DNA from: Corynebacterium sp. HMSC074A01
Lineage (GTDB): Bacteria; Actinomycetota; Actinomycetes; Mycobacteriales; Mycobacteriaceae
Assembly (NCBI RefSeq): GCF_001831515.1
Contig: NZ_KV825598.1
Location: 237,906 to 284,467 of the forward strand
Direction: 5' to 3'
Length of the DNA: 46,562 bases
This document shows positions 24,252 to 31,312 of this stretch, one piece after another. The notes beneath the pieces are model-generated. The model searched no databases and was not told where the DNA came from. It saw nothing but the letters and a program-made list of their open reading frames with translations. Every line of letters starts with the position of its first letter. Position 1 is the first letter of the stretch. The position numbers were made by a program, and so were the translations under genes.

Positions 24252-25445
24252 GTGACAGGACACGTAATCGTAGACCTGGTGGCTGTGGTACTCATCCTCG
24301 CTGCGGTGATCAGCGGCTGGCGGCAGGGCCTGATCGCGGCGATCTTTACCGCGCTCGGCAGCGTGGCCGGGCTCGTCGCGGGCTACTTCGCCGCGCTGCT
24401 GGCGGTCAACTACGTCGACGGCCAGGGCATGCGGACCATCGTGTTTCTGTCGGTGGTCGTGGTGTTCGTGGGCCTGGGCAATCTCGCCGGCTCCTACGTC
24501 GGCGACACGCTGCGCCCGTCGGCGCGCTGGGCACCCGCCCGCGCTCTGGATTCGATCGCGGGGGCCGCGCTGCAGGCGATCGCGACGGCGCTCGCACTGT
24601 GGATCGTCACGGTCCCCCTGATCAGCGGCTTGCCCGAGCAGCCGAGTGAGGCACTGCGTCAATCGCGCGTGCTTTCGCTTATCGACGCCACCATCCCCGA
24701 ATCTTTCGTCCAACTCCCCGCAAAAATGTCCTCCCTGCTGCACGAGACGGGCATGCCACCGCTGGTCTCCCCGTTCCGGACAGACGCGGCAAATGAGGTC
24801 GACGCCCCGAACCCGGCGGCGGTCACCCCGGAGCTGGTCGAAGCCAGCCGCCCGAGCGTGGTGCACGTGGTGGGCGACTCGCAGACCTGCCACCACCGGC
24901 TCATGGGCAGCGGCTTCGTCATCGCCGAAGACTACGTACTGACCAACGCGCACGTGGTGGCGGGCACGCAGTCGGTGTCGCTGGATACCGTGGTGGGGGC
25001 CAAGCCCGCCGACGTGGTGTTCTACGACCCGGAGGTAGACATCGCCGTCCTCCGCGCCACCCAGCTCGGACTCCCCGAACTGCACTGGGCCGAGCGCGAG
25101 CTGCGCCACGGCAGCGACGCGGTGGTGATGGGCTTCCCGGACTCCGGCCCCTTCGCCGCCACCGCCGCACGCGTGCGCAGCAAACTGGAGATCAGCGGCC
25201 CCGACATCTACACCGCCGGCCGCATCGAGCGGAGCGCCTACACCATCCGCGGCGACGTCCGCCAGGGCAACTCCGGAGGACCGCTTCTGAACACGGAAGG
25301 CCAGGTCGCCGGCATGATCTTCGGCACCGCAACCGACGTCGATGAGACCGGCTACGCCCTCACCAGCGCGCAGGTCCGCGAGCGGGTCGGCGAGGTGGAG
25401 AAACTCACGACGCCCGTGGACACCCGCTCCTGTGTGGTGGGGTAG
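24252..25445 (+). CDS. marP: MarP-type membrane serine protease
   Basis: 397 residues from GTG 24252. Four N-terminal transmembrane helices form a CvpA-like domain (1-135), followed by a periplasmic linker and a chymotrypsin-like protease domain (about 200-395). The triad is His234 (TNAHVVAG), Asp263 (DIAVL) and Ser341 (GNSGGP). Cys213 and Cys394 are placed like the regulatory disulfide of M. tuberculosis MarP. There it preserves pH homeostasis in acid by activating a cell-wall hydrolase; the same role here is inference. AAGGAG lies 12 nt upstream. Confidence 0.95.
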   Translation: MTGHVIVDLVAVVLILAAVISGWRQGLIAAIFTALGSVAGLVAGYFAALLAVNYVDGQGMRTIVFLSVVVVFVGLGNLAGSYVGDTLRPSARWAPARALDSIAGAALQAIATALALWIVTVPLISGLPEQPSEALRQSRVLSLIDATIPESFVQLPAKMSSLLHETGMPPLVSPFRTDAANEVDAPNPAAVTPELVEASRPSVVHVVGDSQTCHHRLMGSGFVIAEDYVLTNAHVVAGTQSVSLDTVVGAKPADVVFYDPEVDIAVLRATQLGLPELHWAERELRHGSDAVVMGFPDSGPFAATAARVRSKLEISGPDIYTAGRIERSAYTIRGDVRQGNSGGPLLNTEGQVAGMIFGTATDVDETGYALTSAQVRERVGEVEKLTTPVDTRSCVVG

Positions 25446-25461
25446 TTCCGTTTCTTGGGGG

Positions 25462-25511
25462 TTTGGTTGGGGGGTCTGGTTGGGGGGTCTGGTTGGGGGT
25501 CTGGTTGGGGG
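25462..25511 (+). repeat. G-rich minisatellite with G-quadruplex potential
   Basis: Four tandem units of 12-13 nt (TCTGGTTGGGGGG and variants) start 16 nt after the marP stop. There are five runs of four or more G, counting GGGG just upstream, with 7-nt loops. The G-rich strand is the marP sense strand, so the 3' untranslated RNA could form a quadruplex. Unit length varies by one G, a sign of slippage. Confidence 0.85.
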
Positions 25512-25515
25512 TTCT

Positions 25516-25535
25516 AAATGGAGCTAGCTCCATTT
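25516..25535. repeat. perfect 20-bp palindrome, copy 1
   Basis: AAATGGAGCTAGCTCCATTT is exactly self-complementary. It occurs again at 25585 and, imperfectly, at 45703. Confidence 0.9.
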
Positions 25536-25584
25536 GGGCCTGGGGCGTCCGGAAAACGCCTGGTCGCGGGAATCCGTTTGTCCT

Positions 25585-25604
25585 AAATGGAGCTAGCTCC
25601 ATTT
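25585..25604. repeat. perfect 20-bp palindrome, copy 2
   Basis: Identical to copy 1 (AAATGGAGCTAGCTCCATTT), 49 bp after it. It is followed by the short direct repeat TTTGGTCCGCC (25610-25631). Confidence 0.9.
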
Positions 25605-25645
25605 GAATTTGGTCCGCCCAGATTTGGTCCGCCGAGCGCAAGCGC

Positions 25646-26341
25646 TTAGGCGTCCAGGCGCTGGCCGACGGCGGCCACGAAGTTCTGCGGGGCAACTACG
25701 TGCGCCAGCGGTCCGAGGTCAAGTGCCTGGCCGCGGGCGTCCCCGCCGTGTCCGCGGAGGCGGTGGGTGGCCAGGATATGGGGCAGTGCGTTGTCGATGC
25801 GGCGTGCGCGCAGCCGTAACGCGAGCGCTTCTTCGGTATCAGCGCTGATGTCATCTGTCGCGGCCAAACCACGTGCAAAACCGTTCCGCCACGCGCGGTC
25901 GAGCACGTCGCGGCCTCGCGGCAGCCGCTGCAGTACACGGGCGGGCGCGTGGCGCAGGAGCAACGGTAGCGGGGGCTCGGCGGGCAGCGTGAGAGTGCGG
26001 CGGACGAGATGCGGGGCGGCTTCCGCGAGCGCGGAGGCGATGACCGCGCCGGTGTCTGCGGCAATGATCGTGGCCTCGGTGTGGCCGAGGGTTGCGATCG
26101 CGCCTTTGAGATCGCCGCGCAGGAGGTGGAGTGTGTCGCCGCTGCGCGGGGCGGGCTTGTCGGACAGGCCAAAGCCCCGCTGGTCCAGGGCGGCTACGTG
26201 GTAGCCCAGGCTGGCGAGCGGGGCGATCGTGTGGCGGAAGTCGAACCAACCGCCGTAGGCACCGTGCAGGAGCACGATCAGCGGGTCGGTAGGCGCACCC
26301 GCGACCGCGGCGTGCAGGCGCACGCCGCGGGTGTGCAGCAT
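25646..26341 (-). CDS. alpha/beta-fold hydrolase (EphE-position homologue)
   Basis: 231 residues from the first ATG (26341). Oxyanion region LLHGAYGG, nucleophile elbow AADTG (an Asp, as in epoxide hydrolases and haloalkane dehalogenases), and a late His in LAHVVAPQNFV. The substrate is unknown. The usual cap region appears short compared with relatives of about 300 residues. Upstream of the ATG the frame stays open and reads VVDLPGDFRHR, which looks like the natural N-terminus of this family, yet it contains no ATG, GTG or TTG before the in-frame stop at 26420-26422. The real start may be a CTG (for example 26404), or the gene has lost its start. It lies 70 bp after the holin-like gene. Confidence 0.75.
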   Translation of the reverse strand: MLHTRGVRLHAAVAGAPTDPLIVLLHGAYGGWFDFRHTIAPLASLGYHVAALDQRGFGLSDKPAPRSGDTLHLLRGDLKGAIATLGHTEATIIAADTGAVIASALAEAAPHLVRRTLTLPAEPPLPLLLRHAPARVLQRLPRGRDVLDRAWRNGFARGLAATDDISADTEEALALRLRARRIDNALPHILATHRLRGHGGDARGQALDLGPLAHVVAPQNFVAAVGQRLDA

Positions 26342-26411
26342 CCGGTGCCGGAAATCCCCCGGCAGGTCAACGACCGAGGGCGGCGTGGGGCGGGGGCGCT
26401 GCAGGGGAAGG

Positions 26412-26927
26412 CTACTTTTCTACGGAGGTGTACAGGCCGCTGGAGTCCTTGGTCAGGTTCTTCTGCGCCTGACCCGGGCGGAGGTGCTTCAGCTCGTTGA
26501 CGGACTCGATGGTCTTCTCCGGCGCCTTGATCTTCTTCACCTTCTTGAAGCCGATGAAGGCGAGCAGGCCAGCCAGGGCGATCATGATGAGGAAGACGAT
26601 CAGGAAGGCCCAGCCGCGGTGCATCCAGGAGGCCAGCATCTCGGCCAGCGCGAAGAAAGCGAAGAAGGAGGAGTACAGGGCGATCACGCCCGCGACGGCG
26701 AACAGGCCACCGCCGACGGCACCCTTCTTTACCTCGCCGACGATCTCGGTCTTCGCCAGCTCGATCTCGCCGCGCACGAGCGTGGAAACCTGCTCGGTGG
26801 CGTTGGAGACCAGGGTGCCAATGGAATCGCGGCCCGGCTGGGTCGTATCGGTATCGCGCAGCGGAATGGAATTCACCTTGCCGGAAACCGCTGTGGATCC
26901 GCTGGTGTACAGACCGTCGTTGCTCAC
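26412..26927 (-). CDS. phage-holin-family membrane protein (DUF1469-like)
   Basis: A conserved actinobacterial membrane protein, not a phage gene despite the family name. From GTG 26927 there are 171 residues: a polar N-terminus, an amphipathic stretch with LVSNATEQVSTLVRGEIELAKTE in which the family signature is the RxExxLA-like part, two transmembrane helices (about 75-100 and 105-130), and a basic tail. The GTG start is preferred because AGGAAGG lies about 9 nt before it. The in-frame ATG at 26948 would put that ribosome-binding site inside the gene. Function unknown; it occupies the Rv3669 position. Confidence 0.85.
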   Translation of the reverse strand: MSNDGLYTSGSTAVSGKVNSIPLRDTDTTQPGRDSIGTLVSNATEQVSTLVRGEIELAKTEIVGEVKKGAVGGGLFAVAGVIALYSSFFAFFALAEMLASWMHRGWAFLIVFLIMIALAGLLAFIGFKKVKKIKAPEKTIESVNELKHLRPGQAQKNLTKDSSGLYTSVEK

Positions 26928-27034
26928 TGTTGTGTCACCTTCCTGCATGTCGCGCCGGGAGCGGGGCAGTTACGTGCCCGCGCTCGGCGCGCGTGAAGCA
27001 TTCTGTTTCAAGTATTGTCCACAACGACTTTAGC

Positions 27035-27040
27035 TATAGT
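27035..27040 (+). promoter_or_regulatory. TATAGT promoter-like element
   Basis: TATAGT within GACTTTAGCTATAGTC, whose ends (GACT/AGTC) are complementary. It is upstream of the BAAT-domain gene and divergent from the holin-like gene. It may be an additional promoter. Confidence 0.3.
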
Positions 27041-27119
27041 CACTCGTTTGTGCCCGTATTGGGGCCGGACGAATGCGTAGCCGATTGCGGTGAGCCGGGT
27101 GCCACAAGGCCGGTTTTGG

Positions 27120-27125
27120 TAGGGT
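27120..27125 (+). promoter_or_regulatory. -10 box, leaderless promoter of BAAT hydrolase
   Basis: TAGGGT ends 8 nt before ATG 27134. Confidence 0.45.
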
Positions 27126-27133
27126 GGCGCGCA

Positions 27134-28150
27134 ATGAAAGCGCTGAAAGTCCTTGGCAAAATCTTCCTCGCGCTGGTGGCAGCGCTGCTTATCCTTGCGC
27201 TCGTGGTGGTGGGGCTGCGCGCGTACAACCACCACACCTATCCGGTGCTGTCGCAGGGTTTTGGTGGGGAAGGAAAGGCGCGCGAGGAGGCGTCGATAAG
27301 CACTGCCCCAATCGAGGGCGAGCAGGTCAGCGGTGTGCACCTGAGGCCTGCGGAGAAGACGCATCCTGGTGTGGTGGTCGTGTACGGCGGCTCCGAGGGC
27401 GGGCGCGATGCACCGCGCGCGCAGTGGCTGGCCAGCGAGGGTTTTGAGGTGCTGAGCATGCACTTTTTCGGCCAAGCGCAGCAGGAGCCGTTGCTGGCGA
27501 ACGTGCCGCTGGAGCAGTTCGACGAGGTGAGCGACTACATTGCGGAGCACACGGGCGGCGGGCCGGTGACGGTGATTGGTACGTCGAAGGGCGCGGAGTT
27601 TGCGGAACTTCTGGCGGCGAAGGGCTTTGCAGTGGACAATCTGGTGGCGTTCGTGCCCTCGCATTACAGTTACTCGGGGCTCGGTGAGCAGGGGAGATAC
27701 GAGGACCCCAGCTTTACCTACCAGGGCGAGCCGGTGCCCTTTGCGTCCTTCCGCACTGGGTCGATCGCGGTCGGCCTGAAGCTGGCGTGGGACATGGCCA
27801 CTGGCTACCCGCCGTCGTACCGTGCGACATACGAGAACGCCGCCGAACACGCGGAGGAGGCGGCAAAGATCGACCTTGCCGGGTTCGGCGGCAACGTGTT
27901 GCTGTTCGCGGGCGAGGACGATCAGATGTGGCAGTCCGACGTGGCCGCCCGCGAGCTGGAGCAGCAGAGCGAGCGCATTGAGGCGCACGTGTACCCGGAC
28001 GCGGGGCACATCTTCTTTGAGGATTCGGACAAGGTGCCGCACGGCTGGCAAATCATGTTCGGCGGCACCCCGGCGGGCAATACGGCGGCGTACGAGGACT
28101 CGCGCGCGGTGCTGCTCGAGCGCCTCGCGCAGTGGCACGGGGCGCAGTAG
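27134..28150 (+). CDS. membrane-anchored BAAT-type acyl hydrolase
   Basis: 338 residues. An N-terminal transmembrane helix (about 5-28) is followed by an extracytoplasmic alpha/beta-hydrolase domain of the acyl-CoA thioester hydrolase/bile-acid acyltransferase C-terminal type. Triad candidates: Ser in VIGTSKGAEFAELLA, Asp in FAGEDDQMWQS, and His in PDAGHIFFEDSD. Without the usual N-terminal BAAT domain, and being exported, it may hydrolyse or transfer acyl groups at the envelope; the substrate is unknown. A TAGGGT box 8 nt before the ATG suggests a leaderless transcript. It has no counterpart in the otherwise mycobacteria-like gene order, so it may be a lineage-specific insertion. Confidence 0.85.
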   Translation: MKALKVLGKIFLALVAALLILALVVVGLRAYNHHTYPVLSQGFGGEGKAREEASISTAPIEGEQVSGVHLRPAEKTHPGVVVVYGGSEGGRDAPRAQWLASEGFEVLSMHFFGQAQQEPLLANVPLEQFDEVSDYIAEHTGGGPVTVIGTSKGAEFAELLAAKGFAVDNLVAFVPSHYSYSGLGEQGRYEDPSFTYQGEPVPFASFRTGSIAVGLKLAWDMATGYPPSYRATYENAAEHAEEAAKIDLAGFGGNVLLFAGEDDQMWQSDVAARELEQQSERIEAHVYPDAGHIFFEDSDKVPHGWQIMFGGTPAGNTAAYEDSRAVLLERLAQWHGAQ

Positions 28151-28160
28151 GGGGCAGTAT

Positions 28161-28967
28161 TTACGCGGAGCGGTTTTCGCGGATGACGGCGCGGGTGACC
28201 AGCGTGCCGACGACGGCGAGGGCTGTCAGGCCCGCGATCACGCCTGCGCCGATGCCCACCTCGCGGGCGTTCGGCATCTGGATCAGCGGCTCCGGGTTCT
28301 TGAAGGTGCGCAGCTCCCAGCCCTTAGACATCGCGTGTTTGCGCAGCGCGCGGTCCGGGTTCACGGCCACCGGGTTGCCCACCGCAGCGAGCATCGGGAT
28401 GTCGGTGGCGGAGTCGGAGTACGCGTAGCTGCGCGCCAGGTCGTAGTCGTGCTTGCGGGCGAACTGCTCGATAGCCTCGGCCTTCGCGTCGCCTTTGAGG
28501 TAGCGCAGGATGGTGCCGGTGAGCTTGCCGTCGACAACCTCGAGCGTGGTGGCCACCACGGTGTCCACACCCAGCTCGGCGGCGATCGGTTCGACCAGGA
28601 TGTCGGCGGAGGCGGAGATGATGATTACCTCGTGGCCGGCGGCGCGGTGCTCGTCGATAAGCTCGCGCGCCTCGCTGTAGATCGCGGGCGCGACGACGTG
28701 ATGCATCGTGTCGGTGGTGATGCGGGTGACCTCGTCGACGTTCCAGCCCTTGATCAGCTGGCTGAGGTGGTCGCGCGAGGCGTCCATCTGGTCGCTGGAG
28801 TGCCCGACGAGCATGTAGCTTGCCTTGGAAAGGTAGAGGTCAAGCGCATCCTGGCGGGTGATCAGCCCGTTGTTGAAGAACTCTTTGCCGAAGGCATAGG
28901 CAGACGACGTCGCGATGATCGTCTTGTCTAGGTCGAAAAATGCCGCCACCGGCCTACGAGTTGCCAT
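28161..28967 (-). CDS. HAD-IB family phosphatase (SerB-like) with C-terminal membrane anchor
   Basis: 268 residues. All four HAD motifs are present: AFFDLDKTI (nucleophile Asp), IISAS, the Lys in LKGDAKAE, and YSDSATDIPML. A C-terminal hydrophobic stretch (about 238-260) suggests membrane attachment. The substrate may be phosphoserine, a lysophospholipid or another phosphate ester. ATG 28967 is supported by TAGACT 7 nt upstream. The open frame continues much further upstream, antisense to ssd, and is not credible. It is convergent with the BAAT gene and divergent from ssd, as in mycobacteria (Rv3661). Confidence 0.92.
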   Translation of the reverse strand: MATRRPVAAFFDLDKTIIATSSAYAFGKEFFNNGLITRQDALDLYLSKASYMLVGHSSDQMDASRDHLSQLIKGWNVDEVTRITTDTMHHVVAPAIYSEARELIDEHRAAGHEVIIISASADILVEPIAAELGVDTVVATTLEVVDGKLTGTILRYLKGDAKAEAIEQFARKHDYDLARSYAYSDSATDIPMLAAVGNPVAVNPDRALRKHAMSKGWELRTFKNPEPLIQMPNAREVGIGAGVIAGLTALAVVGTLVTRAVIRENRSA

Positions 28968-28974
28968 GGGGGTA

Positions 28975-28980
28975 AGTCTA
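28975..28980 (-). promoter_or_regulatory. -10 box of leaderless HAD phosphatase promoter
   Basis: TAGACT on the minus strand ends 7 nt before ATG 28967. Confidence 0.5.
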
Positions 28981-29001
28981 ACCCCGAATCCTCTGTAGAG
29001 C

Positions 29002-29028
29002 CTCAGCATGCCTCGTGCAAATGCTGAG
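29002..29028. repeat. inverted repeat in HAD-ssd interval
   Basis: CTCAGCAT (29002-29009) and ATGCTGAG (29021-29028) are perfect complements 11 nt apart. Possible operator or RNA hairpin. Confidence 0.55.
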
Positions 29029-29052
29029 ACGCATGTGCATGGTGTGCCGAAG

Positions 29053-29061
29053 TTATCCACA
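29053..29061 (+). promoter_or_regulatory. DnaA box 1 (TTATCCACA)
   Basis: Exact match to the consensus high-affinity DnaA box, 93 bp before the ssd start. Confidence 0.7.
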
Positions 29062-29094
29062 ACACGCGCATTTTGGATGGGCGAAATGGGCAAG

Positions 29095-29103
29095 TTATCC
29101 ACA
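29095..29103 (+). promoter_or_regulatory. DnaA box 2 (TTATCCACA)
   Basis: Second exact consensus box, same orientation, 42 bp (about four helical turns) after the first, and 51 bp before the ssd start. Both share the longer word AAGTTATCCACA. Confidence 0.7.
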
Positions 29104-29153
29104 GATTTCCTGGGGGCCTTGCGGGTGCGGGTTTCGCGTGTCATCCTTTTGGC

Positions 29154-30185
29154 ATGAATCAAACACAAGAAACGAATCGCAATTGGGGGCGGACGATCGT
29201 CGTGGCGGTCGACGACCCGCTCCTCCATCCCGAAGCTACCCACCTCGCCGCCGCTGCCGGCCATTCTGTCGTGGACGTGACCGACCCCGGCATGCTTGCC
29301 GCGTATGCGGAGAAAGCGTTCGCCCTGCTTATCGACGCCACGTGGGCGCCCCACCTCGCGCAGCGGCGCCACCGCAACGTCTTCGTCGTTGCCGGCAGTT
29401 TGGATGCGGCCGAAGCGTACCCAGGAGCTTTCGTCCTGCCCGCCCAGGCCGGCGACCTGCTTGTCGCACTCGGCGAGCTCTACCGCGCCCCGGAACGTGC
29501 AACCGAAACCGGCACCATCGTCGCCGTACTCGGCGCAGGCGGCGGGGTCGGCGCATCCGTGCTTGCCTGCGCGCTTGCCCGTAGCCGCGCGGATACGGCC
29601 ACGCTTATCGACGGCCACCGCCTCTCCGGCGGACTCGACCTCCTTTTAGGCATCGAGGAACACCCGGGCGCGCGCTGGGGCGAGATTGCCCTCGGCGAGG
29701 GGGCGGTGGAGCGTGCGGATGTGCGCCGCGCCCTGCCCGCCACCAAGGACGGGTGCGCGGTGCTGACCTTTGCGCGCAGCACGGTCGCTGATCCGTTTCG
29801 GCTCACGCCCGGCGAGCTCGACCGGGTTTGTGCCGCGGTGGGGACCTCTGGGCTGACCGTGTTGGACATCCCCGTCGACCTGCTGCCTGCGCGCTGCGAC
29901 CTCGCCGTCATCGTGGTCACCCCGACGGTGCGCTCTGTGTGCGCGGCCTCCCAGCTGGTACTCGAGTGCAACGCGGCGGGCGTGCCGCACACGCTGGTGC
30001 TGCGGGAGGGCACGTGGCAGGGCGTCGATGAGCATGGCGTGGCGCGCGCGACGGGTTCGCGCATCTGCCAGCGCGTCCCCACTCTGCGCCGCCTGCCGCG
30101 CGCGGTGGATACCGCGGGCCTGCCCGCGCGCCTGCCCGCCCCGCTGCGTCGCGCTGCCGACGCCGTGCTCGCGGAGGTGGCCTGA
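29154..30185 (+). CDS. ssd: septum-site-determining/CpaE-like protein (Ssd)
   Basis: 343 residues of the ParA/MinD-like CpaE branch found at actinobacterial tad loci (Rv3660c position). The N-terminal half (about 10-115) is a receiver-like domain. The ATPase half begins with a deviant P-loop, VLGAGGGVGASVLACAL, lacking the usual Lys-Thr. LIDGHRLSGGLDLLLGIE follows as the switch region. In mycobacteria it influences septum formation; in tad systems CpaE/TadZ helps place the pilus machine. Here it is first in the tad run, sharing one base with tadA (TGATG). ATG 29154 is supported by the family N-terminus; the 27-codon upstream extension is unlikely. Confidence 0.88.
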   Translation: MNQTQETNRNWGRTIVVAVDDPLLHPEATHLAAAAGHSVVDVTDPGMLAAYAEKAFALLIDATWAPHLAQRRHRNVFVVAGSLDAAEAYPGAFVLPAQAGDLLVALGELYRAPERATETGTIVAVLGAGGGVGASVLACALARSRADTATLIDGHRLSGGLDLLLGIEEHPGARWGEIALGEGAVERADVRRALPATKDGCAVLTFARSTVADPFRLTPGELDRVCAAVGTSGLTVLDIPVDLLPARCDLAVIVVTPTVRSVCAASQLVLECNAAGVPHTLVLREGTWQGVDEHGVARATGSRICQRVPTLRRLPRAVDTAGLPARLPAPLRRAADAVLAEVA

Positions 30186-31312
30186 TGGAAACGAGTGAGA
30201 TCCTCGCGCGCGTCCAGCGCCGGCTTGCCGACGAGCACACGCACCCCAGCCCCGACCGCCTCGCCGCCCTGATCCGCGAAGAAGCCGTGGTGATCAGCGA
30301 CCTCGACGTGCTCGCCCTGATGCGCAAGCTACGCGACGACACCACCGGCGCGGGCCCACTCGAGCCGCTGCTGGCTGCGGGCGACGTCACCGACATCTGC
30401 GTCAACGGCCCCGACCAGGTCTTCGCCGACCGCGGGCACGGCCTGGAGCGCTGCGAGATCACTTTCGAAACCGAGGAAGCGGTGCGCGCGCTGGCCACCC
30501 GCCTCGCGCTGAGCTGTGGGCGCAGGCTTGACGACGCCCAACCGTTCTGCGACGGCCACCTCACCCGCGACGACGGCACCCTGCTGCGCTTCCACGCCAT
30601 CTTAAGCCCCACCGCGAAGGTGGGCACCTGCCTCTCCCTGCGCGTACTGCGCACCGCCACCGCCTCCCTCGACGAGCTGGAGGCGCGCGGCTCCATCGAC
30701 GGGGCGGTGGCCGGGGTACTGCGCGAAATGGTTGCGCGCCGCCGCGCCTTCCTCGTCGTCGGCGGTACCGGCTCCGGCAAAACCACCCTGCTGTCCGCAC
30801 TGCTCGCCGAGGCCGACCCATCCGAGCGCATCATCGCCATCGAGGACACTCTCGAACTGACCCCGCATCACCCACACGTGCTCAACCTCACTACGCGTGC
30901 GGCCAACGCCGAGGGGGCCGGCGCCATCTCGATTGCAGACCTGGTGCGCCAGGCACTGCGCATGCGGCCGGACCGGATCGTCGTCGGCGAGATCCGCGGT
31001 GCCGAGGTCGTGGACCTGCTCGCCGCGCTCAACACCGGCCACGACGGGGGAGCGGGCACCCTGCACGCCAACTCCATCCACGAGGTCCCCGCCCGGCTGG
31101 AGGCGCTCGCCGCCTTGGGTGGTCTCGACCGCGCCGGGCTGCACTCCCAGCTCGCCGCCGCTGTCGACGCCGTCGTGGTGGTCAAGCGCGGCCCCGACGG
31201 CAGGCGCTTCGTCCACCAGCTCGGCGTACTCGAGGGTCAACCCGTCACCGCGCGCGTGGTGTGGGACAGCGAGACTGGCGCGGCCGCAGGATTCGAGGAG
31301 CTGATCCGATGA
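30185..31312 (+). CDS. tadA: TadA/CpaF-type secretion ATPase
   Basis: A hexameric cytoplasmic ATPase that powers Flp/Tad pilus assembly. 375 residues: an N-terminal domain (1-150) with DVTDICVNGPDQVFADRG, Walker A GGTGSGKTTLL (about 196-206), Asp box, Walker B with MRPDRIVVGEIRG and the His box GAGTLHANSIHEV. Typical of the helicase/secretion-neighbourhood ATPase. It is coupled to ssd upstream and to tadB downstream (ATGA overlap at 31309). Confidence 0.95.
   Translation: METSEILARVQRRLADEHTHPSPDRLAALIREEAVVISDLDVLALMRKLRDDTTGAGPLEPLLAAGDVTDICVNGPDQVFADRGHGLERCEITFETEEAVRALATRLALSCGRRLDDAQPFCDGHLTRDDGTLLRFHAILSPTAKVGTCLSLRVLRTATASLDELEARGSIDGAVAGVLREMVARRRAFLVVGGTGSGKTTLLSALLAEADPSERIIAIEDTLELTPHHPHVLNLTTRAANAEGAGAISIADLVRQALRMRPDRIVVGEIRGAEVVDLLAALNTGHDGGAGTLHANSIHEVPARLEALAALGGLDRAGLHSQLAAAVDAVVVVKRGPDGRRFVHQLGVLEGQPVTARVVWDSETGAAAGFEELIR

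Noticed and set aside
25462..25511. CRISPR array
   Set aside because: Units of 12-13 nt are directly adjacent, with no spacers. It is a G-rich minisatellite.
26412..26927. Prophage signal from the 'phage holin' family label
   Set aside because: This is a conserved chromosomal actinobacterial protein in its normal gene order, with no other phage genes nearby.
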